Shown here: positions 1 through 7,581 of the stretch, one piece after another
Position numbering within the stretch: position 1 is the first letter of the stretch
Layout of the letters: each line of letters begins with the position of its first letter
Source of the DNA: an uncultured Lachnospiraceae bacterium
GTDB taxonomy: Bacteria > Bacillota > Clostridia > Lachnospirales > Lachnospiraceae
Direction of reading: 5' to 3'
NCBI GenBank assembly: GCA_902781895.1
Contig: CACZLA010000022.1
Coordinates: 1 to 33,631 of the forward strand
Length of the DNA: 33,631 nt
Made by a program: the position numbers and the translations under genes
Notes under the pieces: model-generated
Told to the model about the DNA's origin: nothing
Database searches by the model: none
The model's input: the letters and a program-made list of their open reading frames with translations, nothing else

Positions 1-1173
1 GATAAGATGGCTATGCAGAGACTTAAGGAAGCTGCTGAGAAGGCTAAGAAAGAGCTTTCATCTCAGACAGTTACAAATATCAACCTTCCATTCATCACAG
101 CTACAGCTGATGGTCCTAAGCACTTTGATATGGATCTTACAAGAGCTAAGTTTGATGAGCTTACAGATGAACTCGTTGAGAAAACAAGAGGTCCTGTTAA
201 TCAGGCACTTGAAGATGCAGGTCTTTCAGCAAATGAGATAGATAAGGTTCTCCTTGTTGGTGGTTCAACACGTATCATCGCTGTTAAGGATGCAGTTAAG
301 ACAATCACAGGTAAGGATCCATTCCAGGGAATCAACCCTGATGAGTGCGTTGCTATCGGTGCTTGTATCCAGGGTGGTAAGCTTGCAGGAGATGCAGGTG
401 CAGGAGATATCCTTCTTCTCGACGTTACACCACTTACACTTTCTATTGAGACAATGGGTGGTATCGCTACACACCTTATAGAGAGAAATACAACTATTCC
501 TACACATAAGAGCCAGATATTCTCAACAGCTCAGGATAATCAGGATGCAGTTGATATCAATATCGTTCAGGGTGAAAGAGAGTTCGCTAAGGATAATAAA
601 TCACTTGGTAGATTCCGTCTTGATGGTATCGCTCCGGCTCGTAGAGGTGTTCCTCAGATCGAGGTTTCATTCGATATCGATGCAAATGGTATCGTTAACG
701 TTTCAGCTAAGGACCTTGGTACAGGTCGTGAGCAGCACATCACTATCACATCCGGAACATCACTTTCAGATGATGATATCGAGAGAGCTATGAAGGAAGC
801 TGCTGAGTACGAAGAGCAGGATAAGAAGCGTAAGGAAGGCGTAGAAGTACGTAACGACGCTGATGCTATCGTATTCCAGACAGAGAAGGCTCTTCAGGAG
901 GTTGGTGACAAGCTCGACGGAGATGACAAGAAGAAGGTTGAGGATGATCTTGCTTCACTTAAGACTATCCTTGATGGAACTGATATAGAGAATCTTTCAG
1001 ACTATGACATTGAAAAGCTTAAGGCCGGTAAGGAAGCTCTTATGGAGTCAGCACAGCATCTGTTTGAGAAACTTTATGAGCAGAATGGTCCTGGAGCAAA
1101 TGCAGGAACAGGAGCAGGTACTCCTAACTTTAGCGACGATGACGTAGTTGATGGAGACTTTAAGGAAGTTTAA
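1..1173 (+). CDS. dnaK: Molecular chaperone DnaK (Hsp70), 3' part only
   Basis: The reading frame is open from base 1, so this is the C-terminal 390 residues or so of a protein normally about 610-630 long; its start lies before the window. DnaK binds unfolded peptides in an ATP-driven cycle with DnaJ and GrpE in the cytoplasm. What is visible: the last part of the actin-like ATPase domain (the VLLVGGSTR phosphate-binding motif near base 247), the inter-domain linker ([12 protein letters not shown]), the beta-sandwich substrate-binding domain, the helical lid, and an acidic Gly/Ala-rich tail ending in [12 protein letters not shown], typical of bacterial DnaK. dnaJ follows after 18 bases in the same direction, the usual heat-shock operon order. 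Any hrcA, grpE or CIRCE operator would be upstream and cannot be seen. Codon use is strongly biased, as expected of a highly expressed gene. Confidence 0.98.
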   Translation, partial: DKMAMQRLKEAAEKAKKELSSQTVTNINLPFITATADGPKHFDMDLTRAKFDELTDELVEKTRGPVNQALEDAGLSANEIDKVLLVGGSTRIIAVKDAVKTITGKDPFQGINPDECVAIGACIQGGKLAGDAGAGDILLLDVTPLTLSIETMGGIATHLIERNTTIPTHKSQIFSTAQDNQDAVDINIVQGEREFAKDNKSLGRFRLDGIAPARRGVPQIEVSFDIDANGIVNVSAKDLGTGREQHITITSGTSLSDDDIERAMKEAAEYEEQDKKRKEGVEVRNDADAIVFQTEKALQEVGDKLDGDDKKKVEDDLASLKTILDGTDIENLSDYDIEKLKAGKEALMESAQHLFEKLYEQNGPGANAGTGAGTPNFSDDDVVDGDFKEV

Positions 1174-1191
1174 TCATAAAGGTGGATAAGT

Positions 1192-2358
1192 ATGTCAGAA
1201 GAAAGAAGAGATTTATATGAGGTTCTTGGTGTATCCAGGAATGCTACAGATAATGATTTAAAGAAAGCATACAGAGTTCTTGCTAAGAAGTATCATCCGG
1301 ATGCAAATCCGGGTGATAAAGAAGCTGAGGCAAAATTCAAGGAAGCTTCTGAGGCATATGCTATCCTTTCTGATCCAGCTAACAGACAGAAATACGACCA
1401 GTACGGATTTGCTGCATTTGACCAGAATGGTGGTCCCGGTGATGGCGGATTTGGATTTGATTTTGCTGATATGGGAGATATTTTCGGAGACATTTTCGGA
1501 GATATGTTCGGAGGCGGATCAAGATCAAGACAGTCAAATGGTCCTGTTAAGGGTGCAGATATCAGAACTACTGTTCGTGTTACATTTGAAGAAGCTATTT
1601 TCGGAACTCAGACAGAGATAGAGCTTCCTCTTAAGGATGAATGTCCTGTTTGTAAGGGTAGTGGTGCTCAGCCTGGTCATGCTCCTGAAAACTGTACTAA
1701 GTGCGGTGGAAAAGGTCAGGTAGTTTATACTCAGCAGTCACTTTTCGGTATGGCAAGAACCGTTCAGACATGTCCTGATTGTACCGGTAGTGGTAAGATA
1801 ATTAAGTTTAAATGTTCGAATTGTGCCGGTTCCGGATATGTAAAGAGCAAGAAGAAGATTCAGATAAAGGTTCCTGCAGGTATTGATAACGGTCAGTCAA
1901 TCCGTCTGCGTGAGATGGGCGAGCCGGGTATCAATGGTGGAGAAAGAGGAGATCTGCTTGTTACTATACTTGTAGATAAGCATCCTGTATTCCAGAGACA
2001 GGGATATGATATTTATTCTTCAGAGCCTATATCATTTACTCAGGCAGCTCTTGGCGGCAAGGTTCAGCTTAATACAATAGATGGTCCTTATAACTATGAT
2101 ATAGCTCCGGGTACTCAGACTAATACAAAGGTTAAGCTTAAGGGTAAGGGAGTTCCTACACTTAAGAATAAGACAGTTCGTGGTGATCACTATGTTACAC
2201 TTGTTGTACAGGTTCCTGAGAATCTTACCGATGAGCAGAAGACCATTCTGAATCAGTATGAACATGCTTCAGGTCCTGCCGTAAATACAAGATCTTCGAC
2301 AGATTCAGCCGGAGACTTCTCATTTGGCGGACATAAGAAGAAAAAATTCAGAAAATAG
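1192..2358 (+). CDS. dnaJ: Chaperone protein DnaJ (Hsp40)
   Basis: Co-chaperone that delivers clients to DnaK and stimulates its ATPase. At 388 residues it has the full family length. Domains in order: J domain with the diagnostic HPD (in YHPDANPG, about residues 35-37); a Gly/Phe-rich linker (about 78-115) with repeated GDIFGD/FGGG; a zinc-finger domain with four CxxCxGxG repeats ([32 protein letters not shown]); then the two beta-rich client-binding domains and a basic C-terminus. The start has a GGTGG ribosome site about 7 bases upstream. It lies 18 bases after dnaK and a clear terminator follows, so the two end one operon. Confidence 0.98.
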   Translation: MSEERRDLYEVLGVSRNATDNDLKKAYRVLAKKYHPDANPGDKEAEAKFKEASEAYAILSDPANRQKYDQYGFAAFDQNGGPGDGGFGFDFADMGDIFGDIFGDMFGGGSRSRQSNGPVKGADIRTTVRVTFEEAIFGTQTEIELPLKDECPVCKGSGAQPGHAPENCTKCGGKGQVVYTQQSLFGMARTVQTCPDCTGSGKIIKFKCSNCAGSGYVKSKKKIQIKVPAGIDNGQSIRLREMGEPGINGGERGDLLVTILVDKHPVFQRQGYDIYSSEPISFTQAALGGKVQLNTIDGPYNYDIAPGTQTNTKVKLKGKGVPTLKNKTVRGDHYVTLVVQVPENLTDEQKTILNQYEHASGPAVNTRSSTDSAGDFSFGGHKKKKFRK

Positions 2359-2373
2359 TTATGTAATGAGATT

Positions 2374-2411
2374 ATAACGGTTTGCAACTCTTGTTGCAGA
2401 CCGTTATTTTT
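2374..2411 (+). terminator. Rho-independent terminator of dnaK-dnaJ
   Basis: Inverted repeat with arms at 2374-2388 and 2393-2407 (one G-U pair), a 4-base TCTT loop and a T run at 2407-2411. It lies 15 bases after the dnaJ stop. Confidence 0.9.
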
Positions 2412-2492
2412 GATATACTGATTAAGTTGTTACAGAATATAAATATATAATTATATTTAAGTTTTTATCTATAATGTGAGGGTAAATAGGAA

Positions 2493-3653
2493 ATGATCTG
2501 GAAGAAATTTTCGATAGAAACAAGTACTGAAGTGGTAGATATCTTATCTGAGTTTTTAAGTGAAAAAGGGATTGAGGGAATTCAGATAGAAGATAATGTT
2601 CCTCTGACAGATGATGAAATAAAACAGATGTTTGTAGATATACCCCTTCAACTTGAAACTGATGATGGAAAAGCCGTTGTATCATGTTATCTGAATGACA
2701 GCTTTGATGATAATGCAATAAATAAGCTAAAAAAGCATGTTCATGATGAGCTTATAAGACTCAGTGAATTTCTTCCTGTGGGAACAGGCAATATATCTGT
2801 AGAAAATACAAGTGATGATTCAACCTGGAATGATAAGTTTAAAGAAAATTTCAAACCTATAAGGCTTTATGACAACATTGTTATTATGCCTGTTGTTGAT
2901 GAGGAGTCTGAAAACTATGATGTAACAAAAGCAGCGTCAAATATAAACGGATTTGAAATAAAGCCTGATGACAAGATAATAAAGATTGAAACAGTTACTG
3001 CTTTTGGTACAGGAACTCATGAAACAACCAGGCTGTGTCTCGGACAGATACATAAGTATTTAAATTCCAATGATGAAAAGTCAGATGATTCGGAAGGCAA
3101 ATCTGTATTTGATGTGGGATGCGGAAGCGGTATACTGGCCATAGCGGCGTGTCTCTTGGGGGCAGGCTATGTGCATGGTCTTGATATCGATCCCCAGGCT
3201 GTGAGAGCAAGTAAGATAAATGCAGCTGCCAGCGGTCTTGATCCTGGCAGAATTGACTTTTCATGTGGTAATTTACTTGCTGATAATAGAATTGCAGAAA
3301 ATTATTTATCCAGGGATAAAAATAGAGAAAAAATGGAAAAAGCTAGTCTGGGATCCGGTATAGCTTCTCCGGTAAATCCGGATAATGCTGCTATGATGGT
3401 TGATATCCAGCTGGGAGAATCCGATCCGATTCCTGCAAGAAAGTATGATATAGTTGTTGCGAATATTCTTGCGGATGTTATAATACCGCTTTCAACTATG
3501 ATTAGGGAATATATGACTGAAAGTGGCGTTTTTATAGCTTCAGGAATCAGTGAAAACAAGGCTGATGCGGTTAAGGAAGCTCTTGCTGAAAATGGATTTG
3601 AAATAATCGATATCATACAGGAAAATGAATGGGTTTGTATTGTTGCTAAATAA
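2493..3653 (+). CDS. prmA: Ribosomal protein L11 methyltransferase PrmA, with insertions
   Basis: SAM-dependent enzyme that trimethylates lysines and the N-terminus of ribosomal protein L11. The N-terminal substrate-recognition part starts MIWKKFSIETSTEVVDILSEFL. It is followed by TVTAFGTGTHETT, the Rossmann SAM motif DVGCGSGILAIAA (about residues 207-219) with GLDIDPQAV after it, and the PrmA-type ANILADVI. At 386 residues it is well above the usual 300-315. The excess is mainly a charged segment near residues 190-202 and about 50 residues (about 265-315) between CGNLLAD and YDIVVANILA, sites where loops would be tolerated. The start is supported by GAGGG at 2478-2482. rsmE follows, the dnaJ-prmA-rsmE order common in Firmicutes. 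I see no convincing promoter in 2412-2492. Confidence 0.93.
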   Translation: MIWKKFSIETSTEVVDILSEFLSEKGIEGIQIEDNVPLTDDEIKQMFVDIPLQLETDDGKAVVSCYLNDSFDDNAINKLKKHVHDELIRLSEFLPVGTGNISVENTSDDSTWNDKFKENFKPIRLYDNIVIMPVVDEESENYDVTKAASNINGFEIKPDDKIIKIETVTAFGTGTHETTRLCLGQIHKYLNSNDEKSDDSEGKSVFDVGCGSGILAIAACLLGAGYVHGLDIDPQAVRASKINAAASGLDPGRIDFSCGNLLADNRIAENYLSRDKNREKMEKASLGSGIASPVNPDNAAMMVDIQLGESDPIPARKYDIVVANILADVIIPLSTMIREYMTESGVFIASGISENKADAVKEALAENGFEIIDIIQENEWVCIVAK

Positions 3654-3692
3654 TAAATAGCCATAAGAATACATTTGAGGTGAAAAAGTTTT

Positions 3693-4484
3693 ATGCACAG
3701 GTTTTACGTAGATGGGTGTTCAGATACTGATAAACAGATAAGAATAACCGGTGAAGATGTAAATCATATAGTAAATGTACTTAGACTTGGGAAAGGTGAT
3801 GAAATAGTAGTAAGTGATGGTAGTTCCAGAGACTATAATTGTCGAATATCTGAGTTAAATACAGATGGTGAGGGATATGTACTTGCTGATATAGAAGATA
3901 TATCTATGAGTGCAGCTGAACTGCCGGTCGATATTTATCTGTTTCAGGGCGTTCCTAAGGGCGACAAGATGGAAACGATAATACAAAAATGTGTTGAACT
4001 TGGTGTTTACAGTGTTATTCCTGTTATGATGGAACGAACCATAGTAAAACTGGATGATAAGAAGAAAGAAAAGAAAATATTAAGATATAATTCTATTTCC
4101 GAATCTGCTGCCAAGCAGTCGCGTAGAGGGATAATACCAAAGGTACTGGACTATCTGAGTATGAAGGAAACTATCAGCTTTGCCCAGTCTCATATGGATA
4201 TCGTTCTATTTCCTTATGAAGCAGCTGAGGGGATGGATGAGAGCAGAGGCATTATTGACGATCTTAGAAATCAAGTAAAACTTTCTAAGGTTAGCTCTGC
4301 TGAGGAATATGAAAAGCTGTCTGTAGGTATTTTTATTGGTCCTGAAGGTGGTTTTGCTGATTCTGAGGCTGACGAACTTGTAGAAATAGGAGCTAAGATT
4401 CTGTCACTTGGACATAGAATACTCAGAACGGAAACAGCCGGACCGGCTATAATGTCTATACTTAGTTTTTATCTTGATGAATGA
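3693..4484 (+). CDS. rsmE: 16S rRNA (uracil1498-N3)-methyltransferase RsmE
   Basis: SPOUT-class methyltransferase that methylates U1498 of 16S rRNA in the 30S subunit. At 263 residues it is close to the family length of 245-255. It opens MHRFYVDG with an N-terminal PUA-like domain (HIVNVLRLGKGDEI). The knot domain carries QGVPKGDKMETIIQKCVELGV, SAAKQSRRG, GPEGGF (about residue 215) and LGHRILRTETAGPA near the end, all RsmE hallmarks. It sits 39 bases after prmA, probably in the same transcript. A GAGGTG ribosome site precedes the ATG. Confidence 0.95.
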   Translation: MHRFYVDGCSDTDKQIRITGEDVNHIVNVLRLGKGDEIVVSDGSSRDYNCRISELNTDGEGYVLADIEDISMSAAELPVDIYLFQGVPKGDKMETIIQKCVELGVYSVIPVMMERTIVKLDDKKKEKKILRYNSISESAAKQSRRGIIPKVLDYLSMKETISFAQSHMDIVLFPYEAAEGMDESRGIIDDLRNQVKLSKVSSAEEYEKLSVGIFIGPEGGFADSEADELVEIGAKILSLGHRILRTETAGPAIMSILSFYLDE

Positions 4485-4584
4485 TCCTATAAATCCACAG
4501 AAAAAGGTTGTTGTAGAATTGAAATAGTGATTATGATACAATACCCCGTGGCGCAAAAATTATTATGATTGGTGAATGATTATT

Positions 4585-5736
4585 ATGGAAGTATATTTTG
4601 ACAACAGTGCAACTACGAGAGTATATGATGAGGCCATTAATCTTATGGTAAAGGTTATGAAGGAAGATTACGGAAATCCTTCTTCACTTCATTTGAAAGG
4701 GCTTGATGCGGAACATCTTATAAATGACTCAAAGAATATTATTTGCAGACAGCTTAAGTGTCTTCCGGAAGAGGTGATATTTACCTCAGGAGGAACAGAG
4801 TCCAATAATATGGCTATAGTGGGTTCAGCACTTGCAAAGAGACGTTCGGGAAAGCATATAGTAGTTTCATCTGTTGAGCATGCATCTGTTTCTGCCGTTA
4901 TGCAGTTTCTTATAAGAGAAGGCTACGAAATCACATATATACCAAGTGATGAAAATGGAATTGTTTCCCCCGAAGCTTTTAAGGAAGCGGTGAGAGATGA
5001 TACTATACTTGTTTCATGTATGCATGTAAATAATGAGATAGGATCTGTAATGCCTGTTCAGGAGATAGCGAAAGCAGTTAAGGCTAAAAATCCAAGTGTC
5101 TATTTTCATGTTGATGCAATACAGTCATTTGGTAAGATAGAAGTGATTCCAAAAAATATCGGATGTGATCTCCTGAGTGTTTCCGGACATAAGATACACG
5201 GACCGAAGGGTTCCGGATTTTTGTATATTAAGAAGGGTACACTTATTAGGCCTATCATTTATGGTGGCGGTCAGCAGAAGAATATGCGTTCCGGTACGGA
5301 AAATGTTCCGGCTATAGCGGGTCTTGGTGTCGCCGTTGAGAAAACATTTGATGGCTTCGATGATAAGATAGCACATATTCGCGGTCTCAGAGACAGACTG
5401 GTAAATGGACTCACTGAGATTGATGAGGTATATACAAACACAGATCTGGAAAACGGAGCACCTCATATTGCCAGCATGAGCTTCGTTGGAGTAAGAGCAG
5501 AGGTTATGCTTCATGCTCTCGAGGATAAAGGAATATATGTTTCTTCGGGATCAGCCTGTTCTTCAAATAAAAGCAAGGAGTCGGCAGTGTTATCTGCCAT
5601 AGGACTGGATAAGAAGAGACTTGAATCCACACTGAGATTCAGTTTTGGTGAAGATAATACAGAGGAAGAGGTTGATTATGCCATAGATACCATAAAGCAG
5701 CTGCTTCCGATGCTGAGACACTACGTTCGCGGATGA
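4585..5736 (+). CDS. Cysteine desulfurase (NifS/IscS family), thiI partner
   Basis: PLP enzyme that takes sulfur from cysteine as a persulfide and hands it to acceptors, here probably ThiI. It begins MEVYFDNSATTRVYDEA. The PLP lysine lies in SGHKIHGPKGSGF (about residue 203); HVDAIQSFGK precedes it, and the catalytic loop SSGSACSS places the active Cys at about residue 325. It is about 383 residues, normal for the class. I chose the ATG at 4585 over the in-frame ATG at 4576 because GGTGA at 4571-4575 abuts 4576 but is 9 bases from 4585. thiI follows after 42 bases, the desulfurase-thiI pair known from Bacillus (nifZ-thiI). No Fe-S scaffold gene is adjacent, supporting a tRNA-thiolation role. 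Confidence 0.93.
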   Translation: MEVYFDNSATTRVYDEAINLMVKVMKEDYGNPSSLHLKGLDAEHLINDSKNIICRQLKCLPEEVIFTSGGTESNNMAIVGSALAKRRSGKHIVVSSVEHASVSAVMQFLIREGYEITYIPSDENGIVSPEAFKEAVRDDTILVSCMHVNNEIGSVMPVQEIAKAVKAKNPSVYFHVDAIQSFGKIEVIPKNIGCDLLSVSGHKIHGPKGSGFLYIKKGTLIRPIIYGGGQQKNMRSGTENVPAIAGLGVAVEKTFDGFDDKIAHIRGLRDRLVNGLTEIDEVYTNTDLENGAPHIASMSFVGVRAEVMLHALEDKGIYVSSGSACSSNKSKESAVLSAIGLDKKRLESTLRFSFGEDNTEEEVDYAIDTIKQLLPMLRHYVRG

Positions 5737-5778
5737 ATATATCAGTAGTGTAAAATGAATTATGAAAAGGAATAAAGC

Positions 5779-6975
5779 ATGAATAATATAAAAATGTTTC
5801 TTGTTAGATATGCCGAGATAGGAACAAAGGGAAAAAACAGATATGTTTTTGAAGACATACTTTGTAAAAGAATAAGAAGAAGACTTGAGCCCATGGGTGA
5901 GTTCAAGGTATGGCGTGATTTCGGTCGTATTTATATAGAGGCTTTGTCTGATTATGATTACGATGAGGCTGTTGAAAAGCTTACAAAAATATTCGGAATA
6001 GTTGGTCTTTGCCCCGTAACAGTTGCGGATGAGCTTACTTATGATGCATTAAGAGATGCAACGTTGCAGCATTTTGAAGATACATGCGGGGATAAAGGAT
6101 ATGACTTTTCTTTCAAGGTACATACCAGAAGAATAAATAAGAACTTCCCTATGAATTCCATGGAAATAGACATGGAGATAGGCCATGATCTTCTTGAAAA
6201 ATTCGAGGGTGAAGGGCTTCATGTTGATGTTCATAAGCCTGATGTTATGGTTGAAGTTGAGCTTCGAGGTGAAAACGGATATGTATATTCCAAGATCATT
6301 CCGGGCCCCGGTGGACTTCCTGTTGGTACAAACGGAAAAGCTATGTCGCTTCTTTCAGGTGGTATAGACAGTCCTGTAGCTACCTATATGATAGCTAAAA
6401 GAGGCGTTGAAATGGAAGCTGTTTACTTTAATTCGCCTCCTTATACATCTGCAAGAGCACTTGAAAAGGTTCAGAATCTTGGAACCATAGTTTCACAGTA
6501 TGCCGGTCCAATAAAGCTGCATATAGTCAATTTTACGGATATTCAGCTTTGTATCTATGATAATTGTCCTCATGATCAGCTGACAATAATAATGAAGCGC
6601 ATATTCTTCCAGATAGCCGAAAGACTTGCTAAGGAAAATGATTGCGATGCGATAGTAACAGGTGAATCCATAGGTCAGGTATCATCACAGACCATGCAGA
6701 GCCTTGCGGTAATAGATGCTGCAGTTACCTGTCCCGTATACAGACCCGTTATCGGTATGGATAAGCAGGAGATAGTAGAGTACTCACAAAGAATCGGCAC
6801 ATTTGAGACATCTATAGAGCCTTACGAGGACTGCTGCACAATATTTGTAGATAAACATCCCGTTACCAAGCCAAAGATGAAATCTATAGAAAAATCAGAA
6901 AGTCATCTTGTCGGAAAGGTGGAAGAACTTATAGATAAAGCTGTTGAAACAGCTGAAGTTGTATGGCTGAAATAA
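5779..6975 (+). CDS. thiI: tRNA 4-thiouridine sulfurtransferase ThiI
   Basis: ATP-dependent enzyme that adenylates and thiolates U8 of tRNA; in many bacteria it also supplies sulfur for thiamine. At 398 residues it has the short form of the family. An N-terminal ferredoxin-like region is followed by a THUMP RNA-binding domain (about residues 60-165) and the PP-loop SGGIDSPVATYM (about residue 191), then GESIGQVSSQT and PYEDCCTIFVDKHPVTKP, whose Cys pair matches the sulfur-transfer site. The C-terminal rhodanese domain of the E. coli enzyme is absent, as in Bacillus, so a dedicated desulfurase is expected, and one lies 42 bases upstream. AAAAGGAA precedes the ATG. Confidence 0.96.
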   Translation: MNNIKMFLVRYAEIGTKGKNRYVFEDILCKRIRRRLEPMGEFKVWRDFGRIYIEALSDYDYDEAVEKLTKIFGIVGLCPVTVADELTYDALRDATLQHFEDTCGDKGYDFSFKVHTRRINKNFPMNSMEIDMEIGHDLLEKFEGEGLHVDVHKPDVMVEVELRGENGYVYSKIIPGPGGLPVGTNGKAMSLLSGGIDSPVATYMIAKRGVEMEAVYFNSPPYTSARALEKVQNLGTIVSQYAGPIKLHIVNFTDIQLCIYDNCPHDQLTIIMKRIFFQIAERLAKENDCDAIVTGESIGQVSSQTMQSLAVIDAAVTCPVYRPVIGMDKQEIVEYSQRIGTFETSIEPYEDCCTIFVDKHPVTKPKMKSIEKSESHLVGKVEELIDKAVETAEVVWLK

Positions 6976-7002
6976 GTTATAGTATTAATTTAAAAAAAGT
7001 AC

Positions 7003-7031
7003 TTGCATTTCATTCACAAGTCTGTTATTAT
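7003..7031 (+). promoter_or_regulatory. Promoter of tRNA-Glu
   Basis: TTGCAT at 7003-7008, a 17-base spacer, then TATTAT at 7026-7031. The predicted start falls about 10 bases before the mature tRNA. An exact 8-base inverted repeat, ATTCACAA (7012-7019) and TTGTGAAT (7040-7047), brackets the -10 element. Confidence 0.65.
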
Positions 7032-7049
7032 AACATTCGTTGTGAATAT

Positions 7050-7121
7050 GGTCCGTTGGTCAAGCGGCTAAGACGCCGCCCTCTCACGGCGGAAACAGGG
7101 GTTCGATTCCCCTACGGACTA
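7050..7121 (+). tRNA. tRNA-Glu (anticodon CUC)
   Basis: A full cloverleaf of 72 bases can be drawn. The acceptor stem is GGTCCGT with ACGGACT (G-U at the first pair). The anticodon stem CCGCC/GGCGG (7076-7080/7088-7092) encloses loop CTCTCAC, with the anticodon CTC at 7083-7085 reading GAG. The T arm is AGGGG/CCCCT around TTCGATT and the discriminator base is A7121. CCA is not encoded. The sequence is close to Bacillus tRNA-Glu, but with CUC instead of UUC, so it is probably the second glutamate isoacceptor. A promoter lies upstream and a terminator hairpin directly follows; the 3' end is copied downstream at 7267-7283. Confidence 0.96.
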
Positions 7122-7137
7122 CAAAAAATCAGTTACA
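7105..7137 (+). repeat. Direct repeat copy 1: tRNA-Glu 3' end and terminator base
   Basis: The 33 bases from the T loop of tRNA-Glu through the discriminator and into the terminator 5' arm. They recur at 7267-7298, differing only by one A in the A run. The centres are about 162 bases apart, with module A between them. Confidence 0.9.
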
Positions 7138-7161
7138 CACAAAGTGTGTAGCTGATTTTTT
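7123..7161 (+). terminator. Terminator hairpin 1, directly after tRNA-Glu
   Basis: Arms 7123-7140 and 7144-7161 pair over 18 positions (one G-U) around the 3-base loop AAA; the 3' arm ends in six Ts. The A-rich 5' arm makes it potentially active on both strands. It shares its basal sequence with hairpin 2 (7285-7324), while the apical pairs differ in a compensated way. Confidence 0.85.
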
Positions 7162-7169
7162 AGTATCAA

Positions 7170-7273
7170 GGGAATCGAACAGCGAGACTGCAGCTTTGCT
7201 GCAAGAATGTCCCAGTGGGACATTCGAGTCGAAGCTCGGCCTGAAAGGCGGCTATGCCGCCGGTGGGATTCCC
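7170..7273 (+). other. Structured module A (tRNA-linked triloop hairpin array)
   Basis: Non-coding segment. A closing helix GGGAATC (7170-7176) with GATTCCC (7267-7273) encloses a branched set of hairpins: 7189-7194/7198-7203 (loop TTT), 7205-7213/7217-7225 (9 pairs, loop AGT) and 7247-7252/7256-7261 (GGCGGC/GCCGCC, loop TAT). GACT/AGTC and CGAG/CTCG helices can enclose the first two. Module B repeats the framework with compensated base changes. It could act as RNA (a processed tRNA trailer or small RNA) or as DNA (cruciform or a small mobile repeat); I do not recognise it as a named family. Confidence 0.6.
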
Positions 7274-7298
7274 CTACGGACTACAAAAATCAGTTACA
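7267..7298 (+). repeat. Direct repeat copy 2: orphan tRNA-Glu 3' tail
   Basis: A 32-base copy of 7105-7137 (one A shorter), containing the T-arm 3' strand, acceptor 3' strand ACGGACT and discriminator, but no tRNA body upstream. The bases before it (GGTGG) differ from the tRNA (GGTTC). Such a copy resembles the att duplication left by elements that integrate at tRNA 3' ends, or a module that carries the tail with it. Confidence 0.9.
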
Positions 7299-7324
7299 TG
7301 CATAGCATGTAGCTGATTTTTTTT
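7285..7324 (+). terminator. Terminator hairpin 2, after the orphan tRNA tail
   Basis: Arms 7285-7301 and 7305-7321 (17 pairs, one G-U), 3-base loop ATA, T run to 7324. It has the same basal stem as hairpin 1 (AAAAATCAG/CTGATTTTT) with a different but fully paired apex. Confidence 0.8.
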
Positions 7325-7327
7325 GTA

Positions 7328-7546
7328 GGGGAATCGAACAGCGAGACCGAGATGCGAAGCATCGAGAGAACATCCCGGTGGGATGTTCGAGTCGAAGCCC
7401 GGCCTGATTAAGCTCACGATTCGAAGAATCGTGGGTCTGTCGAAGACAGATACGTTCCACGTAGTGGAACCAAGACTTGCTTGTCAAGTCTTGCAAGCTT
7501 GCGTAGCAAGATTGGTACAAAGGCGGCAGTGCCGCCGGTGGGATGT
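7328..7546 (+). other. Structured module B (expanded triloop hairpin array)
   Basis: Second copy of the framework of module A: GGGGAATCGAACAGCGAGAC (7328-7347), a hairpin at 7351-7355/7359-7363 (loop GAA), a 9-pair hairpin at 7368-7376/7380-7388 (loop GGT), then GTCGAAGC-CCGGCCTGA, and finally GGCGGC/GCCGCC at 7522-7527/7531-7536 (loop AGT) and GGTGGGAT. Relative to A it carries about 110 extra bases (about 7409-7519) holding five more hairpins: 7415-7422/7426-7433, 7436-7441/7445-7450, 7454-7460/7464-7470, 7472-7479/7485-7492 and 7498-7502/7506-7510. Only the fourth has a loop other than three bases. There is no credible reading frame with a ribosome site. Function unknown. Confidence 0.6.
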
Positions 7547-7581
7547 GATAGAGACCAAATGTTGCCTCTATCTCTTTTTTT
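7547..7581 (+). terminator. Terminator 3, end of the tRNA-linked array
   Basis: GATAGAG (7547-7553) pairs with CTCTATC (7566-7572), with an inner CAA/TTG helix, and is followed by TCT and seven Ts (7575-7581). It would end any transcript that reads through from the tRNA promoter. No gene lies between it and the ribosome site at 7669. Confidence 0.75.

Noticed and set aside
2446-2475. TATAAT boxes upstream of prmA
   Set aside because: The one at 2446 has a TTGTTA only 13 bases before it, and the one at 2470 would start transcription inside the ribosome site; neither is a convincing promoter.
6963-7151. Short plus-strand reading frame running through the tRNA-Glu gene
   Set aside because: It overlaps thiI and the whole tRNA, has no ribosome site and no recognisable protein pattern; it is a chance frame.
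7170-7546. CRISPR array
   Set aside because: There is no regular direct repeat with unique spacers; the units are two unequal copies of a hairpin framework and no cas genes are near.
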